NCBI GenBank assembly: GCA_037043015.1
Contig: CM073330.1
Location: 11,240,512-11,304,511, forward strand
DNA from: Bryum argenteum
Taxonomy: Eukaryota; Streptophyta; Bryopsida; Bryales; Bryaceae
DNA: 64,000 nucleotides
Reading direction: 5' to 3'
In this document: positions 13,560 to 24,293 of the stretch, piece after piece
How positions within the stretch are numbered: the stretch's first letter is position 1
Layout of the letters: the number at the start of each line of letters is the position of its first letter
Notes under the pieces: generated by a model
The model's database searches: none
The model's input: only the letters and a program-made list of their open reading frames with translations
Told to the model about the DNA's origin: nothing
Position numbers and translations under genes: made by a program

Positions 13560-15050
13560 ATGACCACGTAAATTGAAGTCCCCAAAGTATGCTAAAGTAT
13601 CCAAAGTAGATTATGATTCAATTTCTCTTATGTTATACTTGAGTAGAAAACAAATGCCTTGACTTAGCTACAATCTATGAGACCATAAGGCTCAAAATCA
13701 TTGATTGGGTTGGTATACATTTATCTAGTTACCCCATATTGTTCTTTGAAACGGAAAGTAAGTATTTACAATTTTGGGTAGCCTATATGAAGAGGTTAAA
13801 AGTAATATTTGTGCCTACAATTTTGACCAAGTTTCCCTTATACTCCAAAGTGTATGTCGTAAATCTTTCAAAGCCTAATTCCAAATTTAAAACCTTTATC
13901 TAGAAATTTTACGTTTCAAGTCCAAAAAGGGAAGTTTTAGTTAAGTATCCTTTTGAAATTTATTTCTAGAAATATGCTCATAATAAATAACTACTTACCG
14001 TCTCAACTGACCCTCGTCAAAAAAATTATCAACGTTACGAGGGCATCCTTCAAAAAGTTCAAGACCAATCTTCAGAGTGTTGAAAAAAACATGGAAGACA
14101 AACTTTGGTGTTTTAATCTCTCAAATGGTATTTAAACAGTCAATGGAGATTTTTTGAAATAGCAACTAAAGATAATCTTAGGTGGAGGATCTTACAGACC
14201 TTGGAATTTTAAAAAATAAATAAATAAATAAATTGGTATACACCCTCGAGAGTGCAAAGAGGTAGAGAATCTAGTTTTGTCGTTCCAGGCGGTTAAAGGA
14301 GAATGAAGAGGGGGGGGGTAAAAGAGATAAAGATGACAATTTACAGTAGGAAATTGAGCTTAACCTTGTCTTTGTTTAAATTCACTTTACACTACAAGAA
14401 GTGATCAAGCCACTTCAAATTAACCTTGTCTTTTTATTTTGCACAAGTCCTTACCTGTATCCTCCGAATACGGACATCAAGAAAGTTTAGATTGAAATTT
14501 ATAAAATGTGTAAAATTTTCAGACCTAGGTATAAATATAAATACAAAGTTGGAGGTTTTTGATGATGTTGAAATTATTGAATATGCAATCAATATGCAAG
14601 TTCCCTACTATCGGTTCTCCATGTTGTTTGAGATTTATAGCATGTCTTCCGTTCCGGTCTTTTTGGTTCCCCATGTTTTTAAGATTTGTAGTATGTCCTC
14701 CCTTCCCTCATTCCATTGTTCCTGTCCTCTATTATGGTTCCTCATTTTTCATTTTTTTCTTATTGGTTCCCTACCTCCAAACTCTTGTTCATGGATCCCA
14801 TCTTTTGTTCCCATTTCTCCATCCCCCGACTTCCCTTATTGATTTCCATCATTTGTTCCCAGTTCACATCATTCATTCGTAGTTCCCATCACTCATTCCT
14901 AGTTCATTATTTGTTCCTGGTTCCCATCCTTCGTTCCAAGGACCCATCCTTTGTTCCCTGTTCCTAGTTCTCTTTATCTCCCCTCCACTTCTTCTTTGCT
15001 CCCATTTTCATGTTTCATATTCCTTGTCCCTTTGCTTCTTTCTTATATTC
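13560..15050. other. Gene-free AT-rich DNA with a pyrimidine-rich degenerate repeat
   Basis: I see no gene in 13560-14600. From about 14640 to 14980 the sequence is a degenerate short repeat of the 'gttcccatcctttgttcc' type, which makes open frames in all three plus frames. These are a composition effect, not genes. 'taaa' runs at 14210-14232 and a G run at 14309-14318 are simple repeats. Confidence 0.5.
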
Positions 15051-15054
15051 TTAA

Positions 15055-15418
15055 CCCTTAAACGCCCAAGCAAGCCCGAGGGGCTTGATTCCTTGAAGAG
15101 AATCTTCCTTGTAGCTCACTGTACTCAACTTTTCACTTATATTTTGATGTCAAACTGGTCACCGTCATTATGATGCATTCAAAAGTGAAATTTTACAATT
15201 CAAATTACAATTTGTATGAATGATTTTGTGCTTGAAAGGATTGTGGTACGTAGGTTGGGGTTGTACATAACCTCCTAGGAGGTTGCAAGCTCATCATTGA
15301 TTGGTCCATTCATGATGCCCAAGTTCAAAAAGTGCACTCTTTATGATGCCCAAGTCCAAAAGATGTTGTGATCCAATTTTGGGCTGCCCAGTTTAGACCC
15401 CATGGGCGTTTAAGGGTT
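15055..15418. mobile_element. TTAA-flanked MITE (CCCTTAAACGCCCA ends)
   Basis: The ends are inverted: 'ttaacccttaaacgccca' at 15052-15069 and 'tgggcgtttaagggttaa' at 15402-15419. Read as TTAA|CCCTTAAACGCCCA ... TGGGCGTTTAAGGG|TTAA, this gives a TTAA target duplication, the signature of piggyBac- or Kolobok-type elements. There is no coding capacity. A degenerate relative of its left end lies near 17290-17345 ('ccttaactgcccaagtaagcc'). Confidence 0.6.
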
Positions 15419-15419
15419 A

Positions 15420-15870
15420 AGATCTAGTAAACTCTTAGTAAAAATCAAATACCACTTACGAAAAATCTTCAAAATTTTTAAAAATCTTCATACCATGTAT
15501 ACATGACCAAATGATGATCACCATGACCATGACCATGCATTGCCAAGGACGAACAGAAAAACAAATCCCAAACCATGTTCTTTTATATATAGAGATGCTC
15601 ACGGCTCTTGACCAAGAGCCATGACCATAAAATAATATAATTTGTTGATCATGGTTCTTGGTACATAGTGTACAGTGCCCATAAGGCTGCTTTATATGAC
15701 AAAAAAGAAGCCTTTGGCTAAACTCCACTTGGGCCATAGCTTATGTTTGAAAGGTCAATCCTTGAGAAGTTATGGTCTTTAGGTGTGTTTCACGGAAAAC
15801 TTTAAGCTTTTATCAGAACGCTTTTTCTTGAATGATCTAAAATTATCTGTATATATATAAATATATAAAA
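15420..15870. other. Gene-free DNA
   Basis: Apart from a short CCATGA/CATGAC-rich stretch near 15500-15540 and a 'tatatata' run at 15850, nothing is seen here. Confidence 0.4.
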
Positions 15871-15892
15871 GAGAATTGGGCAATCCTTCCTA

Positions 15893-16265
15893 CCCACCAA
15901 CGTACCAACCTACCAACATACAAACCTACCAACCTACCAACATACAAACCTACCAACCTACCAACATACAAACCTACCAACCTACCAACATACAAACCTA
16001 CCAACCTACCAACATACAAACCTACCAACCTACCAACATACAAACCTACCAACCTACCAACATACAAACCTACCAACCTACCAACATACAAACCTACCAA
16101 CCTACCAACATACAAACCTACCAACCTACCAACATACAAACCTACCAACCTACCAACATACAAACCTACCAACCTACCAACATACAAACCTACCAACCTA
16201 CCAACATACAAACCTACCAACCTACCAACCTACCAACCTACCAACCTACCAACCTACCAACCTAC
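15893..16265. repeat. 24-bp minisatellite built from an 8-bp CCTACCAA unit
   Basis: About 13 nearly perfect copies of a 24-bp unit, CCTACCAA-CCTACCAA-CATACAAA, run from about 15905 to 16215. The plain 8-bp unit CCTACCAA then repeats about six times to 16265. The 24-mer is thus three 8-mers, one mutated, which then amplified as a higher-order unit. Because 24 is divisible by three, both strands read as open frames (YQPTNIQT on plus, VGLYVGRL on minus); these are not genes. Confidence 0.95.
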
Positions 16266-16288
16266 CTTCTTTTATGTTTTTTGAGTTA

Positions 16289-16290
<2 letters not shown>

Positions 16291-16326
<36 letters not shown>
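16291..16326 (+). repeat. Poly(A) tract
   Basis: An uninterrupted A run of about 36 nt follows 'gagttatgt', just past the CCTACCAA minisatellite. It could be a simple repeat or the tail of a retroposed fragment. No target duplication was recognised. Confidence 0.8.
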
Positions 16327-16327
<1 letters not shown>

Positions 16328-17132
16328 ATATATAAAAGTAATAAACACAATAATGTTTGAGGAAATGGTAGGCACATGATACTCTTGTAAAAGTACCATG
16401 TAAAGGGCTTCTATCAATCAATAATTGATTGTGAGTTTTTGTGGTCAATTGCCCCTTAGATTAGGCCCACCTCTTGAAGTTGGCCTAAATATAATTCCCG
16501 AGGCCCTTATTATTGAGCACTTTTCTTGCCCAAGAGGACCAAAATATTGTGCACGTCATTCCTTCCTCCTCTTCTAGTTTGGGTTAGAAAAGTCAAGGGT
16601 GCGGGAGAAGCCTTCAAGATGTCTAATTCTTGTGGTATTGAAAACTCTCCATTAATTTTGCAAGCCTAAGTGCAATGTTGATGTACAATCCTGCATTTTG
16701 AGTAGAACAAGCTCGTTGAGGGCTCATAATACCATTTTGGTAGCAAATTTCATACAAGGCTTTTCACATTCTATGCAATTTTCACCACACAAAGTAGACT
16801 TGATTTGGGACCCAATTCAAATGATTTTGTTCAGAAACCGAGTTTGGATGAAGAAGTTATTTGGCTCTTCAAATTTTCAACCCTTTTTCCAAAATGTACA
16901 GGATGAAGAGATGATAGGATTTAAATATTATGATTAAATGTGTACATGCATTCGTGATATAAAGCTTCACACTCCTTGTTGGGGAAGCAAAGCTTTGCCA
17001 CTTTATAGTTGCCTTCCCTCCTCGCAATCACATTGCAACTCATACAACGTCATGTGCACCACAATTCAAATGACATCCAAAGTCAAGTGTAATTGCATCT
17101 TATACACCCATTTCTATCCTAAGGTAGTATTA

Positions 17133-17260
17133 GACAAAATTCCTATTCATTTGTCAGAGTGACACAATTTATTTGACATGGTACACTTTATATATTGAAG
17201 ACATCTTAGATGTACATCTCATCTAAATTGTATGTGACAAATAAACTAGGAATTTTGTGT
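17133..17260. mobile_element. Fold-back MITE with ~24-bp inverted ends
   Basis: The left end 'gacaaaattcctattcattt' (from 17133) is the inverse of 'aaataaactaggaattttgt' (to 17259), both continuing into 'gtca/tgac'. The interior carries 'agatgtacatctcatctaaa', also found, inverted relative to its surroundings, at 1555-1580. It has no coding capacity. Ends were defined by eye, and a target duplication is not clear. Confidence 0.5.
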
Positions 17261-17455
17261 GACAAGATAACCTTGCCCCAAGGCCCTTTATCCTTAACTG
17301 CCCAAGTAAGCCAAGCAGACTTGATTTTTAAGATTATGAGTGTAAATCTTTCTTAAACTACATCAATACATATCGAAATGTACTACCCTCATATTTAGAG
17401 TGCGTTCCGTTACAATTACAACAAGGCTTCAAGCAATGCATACACATCAAATTGC

Positions 17456-17459
17456 ATAG
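17456..17459. repeat. Target-site duplication ATAG, left copy
   Basis: ATAG immediately precedes the left inverted repeat; the same four bases follow the right inverted repeat at 30161-30164. Confidence 0.7.
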
Positions 17460-17492
17460 CATTAGAGAAAATTTGGGGTGTGAGGAAGGCCA
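17460..17492 (+). repeat. Left terminal inverted repeat of the large element
   Basis: Begins CATTAGAGAAAATTTGGGGT and continues to AGGAAGGCCA. It pairs with 30128-30160 with a single mismatch (G at 17482 versus A in the complement of the right end). Confidence 0.85.
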
Positions 17493-18371
17493 GTACTTTT
17501 GGCTCGAAAATCAATAAATTTTTTTCGATAAATGCTGAAATTACATATAAATGGTAATCGACCCGAGTTCACATCAAACGCCCGCCAATGGGGAAGAAGC
17601 GGCATGGCCTTGGTGGCAACGTGGTGGGCCTAGTTGACCACCGGATTGAAGGATGTGGCGATTAAGAAGGACCGAATTCATGAGTGGCGGCCGAGGTGGC
17701 AACGGGCCGTGCTTGCCGCACGAGTACCGGCGACAATGAATGCTCAATAAAATAACGATGCTTTAAACTATTTTATGCCCACCTCGTAGTACCACAACAA
17801 TGTAAATGTAAACGTGAAAAAGGTTTTACTCGTTGGAAAACGGAATCCACTACCTTAAATCAACGTCACCGGCGTTGTACAGGGTGATGGGGAAGTCCTT
17901 TTGGGTTGACTTCACATTCCACGTGGACATGCCAATTATAATTGTGCACAAGTAGAATAGCTTCCCGCCAAATGAGTTGGCTACATTCATGTTGCTCCTA
18001 GTTTGCATGGCATAATGTTGAGCGAGTGCGAGTCAAATGCTCTCCCGCCAAATGAGTTGGCCTCTTTCGTGTTTCCACCAAGTGAGTTGGTTTCGTTGTG
18101 GCCTAGGGATATCATGGCACTTCTGCATGTTTCCAACAGAGGTCAAGGAGTTTAGAGTAGAGTTGAGCGTAGTTTTGCTCCACATTTATGCATTAGCTTT
18201 AGCTGTGTATTGCCTAGACTTGCTCATGTGAACATGAAAGGTGTTCGAAGTTAGCTTAGTGGTACTACGAACAGTCATAGCAACTCTGGATGTTTCCAAC
18301 AGGGGTCAAGCCGTCAAGGTTGTCAGTCTTGTTTTATAGCTTCAGGTCTTGAGCGGTGATTTACTTATGCG
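17493..18371. other. Left non-coding arm of the element, with ~140-bp tandem units
   Basis: No gene. Three diverged direct repeats of about 140 bp span about 18090-18530. Each carries a 'gttcga/ggcctaggga..tcatggcacttctggatgt' block followed by 'ccaacaggggtcaagg'. The third unit lies inside the start of the transposase-like frame. The first two units each contain an exact TGTTTCCAACA (18128 and 18291), while the third has it mutated to 'tgtaaccaata'. Probably a regulatory region. Confidence 0.55.
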
Positions 18372-21300
18372 GTGAAAACAGGAGTTCGAAGTGAGTGTAG
18401 TTGTGGCCTAGGGACAGTTATGGCACTTCTGGATGTAACCAATAGAGATCAAGGTAGTAAGTCCTATTCAGTAGCTTTAGCTCTAGAGCGTAGATTTGCT
18501 CCTGTGGTGAGGAAAGGAGTTCGAATTGACGAACAAGTGCCGAAATCACAATTTCCAGCCTTGAGAGATTCTGGAGCCACCAACATTGACCTGTGGGTGG
18601 ATGGTAATTTGTATCCATCACATCCACACACTAGAAAGCCACCTGAGTTTCATAGTGTGAAGTCACTTCTAGAATTTGTATGTCACGGAGAATCTGGCCT
18701 ATTAGGATATGCTAAGAAACTTGTTAATACAAATGATGTTGTGAAGGGCTTGGAGTGTGAATTGAGGAAAACACGCGCCTCTATTGCACTCTTGAGGCAT
18801 GATGTTGATGTTGCTAATGAAAGGTGTACCCTATGTTCGGAGGAACTTCTTGGAAGTAGTAGAGAAGAGATTGCAACATTGAAGAGTGAATCTGACGTTT
18901 TGAGATTTCGATGTTCTTCGCTAGAGCAAGAATTAAAGAATAGCACAGAATCTCATGCGGTTAGCCTTGCAGTAGCATTCGATGAGGGACGACAAGCTGC
19001 AGATGAAGAGTTGGTTAGACTAAATCATGATCTTGAAGTAGCGAAGAAGGCGTTACTCAAGCTTCAGAGGAAGTTAGAGAGGATAGTGAACACTCCAGTA
19101 GGTACGCAAGTTAGAGCATCGAAGGGTCTGTCTGCTTTAGCGAAGTGTGGAGGCGCAGCCAAAGCGCGTATTGCAAAGATCCGAAGCTTGTTACAACCGG
19201 CTGTTGTTCAATCTGTGCATGTTGGAAACAAGACGTCGAATGGGAGGAAACGCTTGTGTGGTGGCAAGGATACACAAGATGAGACCGGGCAAGCACTTGG
19301 ACGATTACTATCACAAGGAGAGACATGGGCATTCTTTGTCGAACCGCATGAAAGCAGTTTTTTGCCACTAGGATGACAAACTACTACCTCAACGAAATTG
19401 GGGAAGAATTGGGAAATGAAGGTATATTGGCGGCATGTGATATGACTGGAGTATCTCAGAAGGGATATGGTGAGATTTACAAAACAATCAAGGGGCGAGT
19501 GCACCTTGTTGACAAGCGCTTGAAGCCAACATTTTTACCAAACCCGCACAAGGTATCAGATGAATCCACCCCATTTTATGATTCTTCTTACATTGTCTTC
19601 AAAATCAGTATTATTTACTGATGGGTTGAAAACAAACTTCAAGTAGATCTACTTTGCCAACATGCTAACATATGTCTTCTATCAGGTAAGTTTGTTGCGA
19701 CGAGAGCTGAATTCAAAGTTGATGGATCTTGTTGGTGACTACTACTACATCGAAAGTACATTGGAGATTCAATCAAATGCTCCAATGACAAGTACAAAAG
19801 AGAAGAAGAGGAAAGCAGAGATAAGTCGGGTTGTCTTGACAGCAAAGAATTCTTTGTTTGTTGATATTGAACACGTGCAAAGGACTATGGTGAAGTTGTA
19901 CGGTTTTACCACGGAAGGTAATTAACTTCTACGAAAAATTAAAGAATTTAGCGTGATAGAGTTGAATGAGATGTCTTGCAGAATGGTTAATGGGTTTGTA
20001 GATATTAACTCCAACAATCTGTTTGAATTCACAGAAGTTGGAAACAAGCCGCTGGTGTTCGTGTTGAAGATGGATGAAGCGGAGATTATGCATGGAAGGA
20101 AGTTTGAAAGGGTTAGCATAACCCTCATGAATCGTGCGTTAGACACTAGCATTCAGAAAACTGACGATAGGTATTTCTCATTCCAATCTGAAACAGAGAT
20201 ATGGCCTATTGCGTGCTTTGAGGTTGCGAAGGAGTCCCACGAAGTGCTTCAGTGGGTGTTCCAACAAACACAATTCCGTGCAGTGATCAAAGCACAAGAT
20301 GAAGGTCAAGTACTTACAGTGGAGGGTGTTGGAACCTTCCAAGTCGAGTGGCATTTGTCTGCGGACATGAAAACAATCAAATGTTTGTACGAGTTGAAAC
20401 ATGGAGCCAATGCCAAACATTCATGTATTTATTGCAATCAAGAGCGGACGAAACCTGTGGTGGGATCAGCTGGAAGTGTTACTTTGGAGGCTAAACGAAG
20501 GAAACATACATGGCATGGAGGTTTATTTGCTAGTAACGTACACTGTCAACCATTGTCCATTAGCAGAGAGTTACGGTGGAAGCCTATTCTACCAATCCCA
20601 CTTGAGAGAGTACATATCTGCACTCTACATGCGTTGACGAGAATCATGGAGAAGATTCTTCATCTGCATTTCATTTTCATTTGGACTATGACAAATGAGG
20701 CCCGTCAAGAAGTTGCCATAGAGAACATGGAGAAGAGCTTGTCAGCAGCTGGACTTCATGGTGGCAACGTCCGCATTATGAAGGATCCAAAGCTCGGTGG
20801 TTTCCGGCATTCCATTCCTCAAACCCTCCCCGAGTAGCGTGGCTAGATCGGGGATGTTCCAACCATCTACTTGGTCAGGAGAAGATCGGGTTTGGAAGGA
20901 TGTCCTCCGCTCAGAAAACAACACCCTCGACCAAGGTACGCAGTATTTGGACAGAGTCGAAATGTGGCAAGCGTTGGAAACAATATTGCCATATCTTGTG
21001 GGCCTTTCTTTAGATCAACAACAAATCGATACTTTTAGAGGAAAAATTAAGAAGTGGGGAGAGCTCTATGTGGAGTGCTTTGGAGAAAACCATGTCACTT
21101 ATTATATGGTGAGTTTCCACTTTTGCATACTTCTGTAATTTTTGGTTAATAAGCCTACTGCCATCTGGGCATATCTACATGTTTGAATTCTCCCACTAAT
21201 TTCTCTTATTATTGGCTTTGCAAAGATAACCTTGTGCGGCATGGTCCTTGGTTTGTGAAACATACGGTAGCCTTCTTGCATGCGGAACAATCAAGGCATG

Positions 21301-21647
21301 GAAAAGTCACATCATGCAAAGAAAAGGCGGCTAATCAACACCATACTCAACATGGTGGTACTAAAGACAGAAACAAGTGCTATTGTTCGTGCATGCAAAG
21401 ATCTTGGTATAGAAATATTCAGCACAGGTTTGCTAAGCAAGAACAATTGCAAGCAACATGCAACGTCAGATCACAAGAAAATCAAGCAGCGTCGACAGCT
21501 CTAATGGAGAAGAAGAGGATAGCCTATAACGCAAGTAATGCAATGGAGGCAGCTAGAAAGTGGAGGGAAGATAGAATACGAGTAGGTAAAGCTTGGGTGA
21601 GAGAAGTTGAACGCGAGGATGTTTCCAACACGCCTGTCATAGTCTAA
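18372..21647 (+). pseudogene. Degraded DDE transposase-like gene with RAG1/Transib-like zinc-insert layout
   Basis: Exons can be joined: 18372 to ~19371, then a frame change to 19373-19549, an intron (19550-19685), 19686-19917, a short intron (19918-19980), then 19981-20800. After that come a frameshift near 20800, an intron at ~21109-21230, and two or three further frameshifts at 21250-21340. The N-terminal part is a coiled coil (residues ~115-260). The core shows VLKMDEAEI (possible first Asp), then WHLSADMKTIK (second Asp), followed 20 residues later by CIYC. Downstream are HICTLHALTRI and, near the end, HGPWFVK..YGSLLAC..NNQGMEKSHH (possible third acid). D2 + ~20 + CxxC and an H-G-P...E spacing of ~21 match the arrangement known for RAG1/Transib. 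With several frameshifts this copy cannot make a full enzyme. Confidence 0.6.
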
Positions 21648-21864
21648 CTGTACAAATAGTGGTGACGTTGAGCACTTTAGAATGTTCGCAACGTAGATAA
21701 GGTGCGTCCCTCATTTCTGTATTACTCCATTGCCGCATCTTCACCGGGATTTGGGATCGCTTCCTCTGTAACGATTGTCTTGTTGGCTGCATGTCATTAT
21801 GCAATTGCTTACAACTCACATTCACTATTCAATTCAAAATAACTCCAAAAAAATGTATCGCCAT

Positions 21865-23323
21865 TCAAATGATCTCACCTAGTTTTTCGGCAGCTACATC
21901 CTGCAACCTTGTCATCATGTTGGAAACGTCCTTCTCCATCCAGGAAGTAAGAGGGTATCCAAATTGAGCCATCCAAGCACCACTGAACTTATCTTCGCAA
22001 CGTGGGCAACCGTATTTTTGATCCGCCAACAGCTGGGCAATGCATACGGGGTGGTACTCACACCCGCAAGAAGCAATTATCACAGCACGCGCTACAAAAC
22101 CTTGTTTTTGCGGCCCGCACACAACTTCGGTTGTGTTCTCCACATAGCGAGGACGGACGTGCACTGTTGGATACATGAATGGAGCCCTCGGACGGAGCAC
22201 GAAGGAAGGAGTTTTGAGCCTCGTACCTTCTCCTCGGATTCCACAACAAAGAAACGTTGCGCATTTCTAAAGTGCGTTTTGACAGTGCCAACGACCCCCC
22301 TTCAATAGATTTTATTGAAGCTTTTGCGTGCTCTTCAGCCTCCGACATTGTGATCAATTTCTCCAATGTCTGTCGTTCCTGCAACAGCTTGTGCATAGAC
22401 AACGCGCTCGCGCTCGTGCCTTCGCAACTTGGAGAAATAGGGTTAGAATGTATCCCTGAGGCATACCGGACCTCCAATTCTTCTCGGTCTTTAGCACAAG
22501 TGACAAGTGCCTCCTTTGATTCCGCCAAGGACCTCAAAATACCCTCGTGCGCGGCAGTTGCTTTGTCCCTGAGTTGGCGATAATCCAACAATTCTGCTTC
22601 TGCCTCCGCAAGCGCTTTCGAATTGTGCCGTGTTGGAGAACCTGTCCTCGTCCTCTTACGCCCGGTGGTAGTCGTGTAGAAATGGCCCATAATAGCGCAC
22701 AAGTGCGCAAGTTGCTCCCTGATCGCAACAGGTCCCAGTTTGTGGCGGTTATGTTTCTTCTGGCTTATTCGAGTGTTGCGCCTTTTGATCGCTTCTGACA
22801 CCCAGTCAATTTCCAGGTTGTGCACGAATGTGGCATAGCAAGCGCGTAAGAACCTCAAAGAAAATTGGTCATTGGAAATAGAGCCACCATACACGAGCTT
22901 GTGGTGTTCAAAAAATTGTTTTGCTTGGATTTTGTCAAGACACAAGCTGATAGGAAACCTGTATAGATCGGTGCCTGTCTTCCATTTCTCTCTGATCTCC
23001 TCCTCAGTGACTTGCGTTAGGTTTGCAACTTCATCCACGGGTGTTCCACGAGGGCACAATCCCGCAACAATCGTGAAGAATCGCGCATCGTAAACACCGT
23101 GCCTTCCTTGAAGCACGGGGGCAGCAGCGGTTATCAACTGCTTCAGTTCTTCAGGAATTCCATCCAGTGGGATCGGCTCTTGAAACTCATCTTCTCCGGA
23201 CAACGTCTTCTCTACTCCGCCAGGGCTCTCACTCTCTTCAGGCACATGCTTCGTTTCCACCTCCGGGGACTCTCTGTGATCTCCCGAATTCCTCCTGCAA
23301 GCACGAGCCGGTTGTCTGGACAT
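21865..23323 (-). CDS. Element-encoded coiled-coil protein with RING-like C-terminus
   Basis: The ATG at 23321-23323 lies directly after GTTTCCAAC on the minus strand. A 421-aa frame runs to 22058. The last part switches frame near 22200 to give ~110 aa ending at 21865, with CGCEYHPVCIAQLLADQKYG then CPRC, a RING/zinc-ribbon-like C-x-C...HxxC...CxxC pattern. The switch needs either an unrecognised intron or a frameshift. The N-terminal 60 residues are Glu/Pro-rich. Residues ~85-215 hold a domain (WKTGTDLYRFPIS...FLRACY...HKLGPVAIREQL) that also occurs in the paralogue at 24294-25313. Residues ~230-345 are coiled coil. The RING-like end could mean ubiquitin ligase or DNA-binding activity. Family unknown. 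Confidence 0.55.
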
Positions 23324-23333
23324 GTTGGAAACA

Positions 23334-24293
23334 GATAGCGAGTACTACGTATTCAGTATGAGGCTACTACGTATTCTACAACGTACTCTGAAAGGCTAGA
23401 AGAAAACTTAGAGAAAGAAAAAACATTGGTACCACTCCGTAGGAGGAGTTGGTACTTGTTGGTTTGAGGTGAATCATAACACTCAAGTTGATGATGTCAA
23501 CTTCATCATGTAACTTGCTCAAAGCTTCTAATCCATCAGTTCGTTAGAAGTGATGATTGCTTTCCTTTTGGAATTACGTCAAAGCCTCACATCAGTTTAT
23601 CACATATGATAATTACTTTGCAATGAGTAACTTGCAACTCACTTGGTTGTTGCCATCAATGTTTTTTTCAACAATCCTTCAAAATCAATGAATTTGATTC
23701 ACTGATGATCCTAATCAAATACCCAAATATCTCACAGGGCAAGTAATCGAGCACCGAAGCAATCGAGCACCTAAGTAATCGAGCACCCCGAGGTTCCCAC
23801 GTGCAAAAATTTTAATTAAACTATGCACCATTGCAGTTTGTTTCCATCGACTGCGTCAGTGTCTCCCTCCGTTTCGATGGCCGCTTGTTTTTGCCACCTC
23901 CGAGTCTCAGACGTCGATCGCTGCCGTGTGCCCGTGTCGCTGCCGTGTTAGTAGTTGCGGTGTTAGTGTCGTTTCCGTGCTAGTGCCGCTGCGGTGTAGA
24001 GTGTGTGTAGAGCTTCGTTGCAATTTGCTGTAGGTGCGACGCTTAGAGCTTCTGTAGTTTTCGGCAGCTTAGGGTTTGTTTGCGGTAGATAGTTTCCAAC
24101 ACGTCGTGAGCGATGCTGTATGTTTCCCGAAGTGTCGCTGTAAGCTTGTGTTTAGGGGCGCTGTGAGCTTGTTTTTAGGGTCGCTGTGTCGCTGTGAGCT
24201 TGTGTCGCTGCGAGCTTGTGTCGCTGTGAGCTTGTCTTCCAGTTTAGGTTTATCGCTTGTGTGTGGTTTATCGAACTTGTAGCGGTTTCCAAC
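23334..24293. promoter_or_regulatory. Divergent intergenic region between the two paralogous element genes
   Basis: This ~960-bp gap separates the divergently transcribed 23323-21865 and 24294-25313 genes, so it must hold both promoters. Motif copies sit at both edges (23323-23333 and 24284-24294) and at 24091-24101. The part at 23880-24290 is rich in 'gctgtgagcttgtgtcgct' type repeats (about 24140-24240). No gene is seen. Confidence 0.5.

Larger units (their letters stand above)
16930..17459. repeat. Dispersed repeat copy, host sequence of the large element
   Basis: The segment resembles about 1380-1805: 'aagctttgccact', 'gccttccc', 'cattgcaac', and its last ~70 bp align with 1731-1805 up to 'catag'. 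Its right end is the insertion point of the 17460-30160 element. It contains the fold-back MITE at 17133-17260. Confidence 0.55.

Noticed and set aside
14426..14967. Overlapping hydrophobic frames of 80-140 codons
   Set aside because: All three frames are open because the DNA is a pyrimidine-rich degenerate repeat.
15843..16379. Long open frames on both strands encoding YQPTNIQT or VGLYVGRL repeats
   Set aside because: They are a by-product of a 24-bp minisatellite whose length is a multiple of three; no start, stop or composition evidence for a gene.
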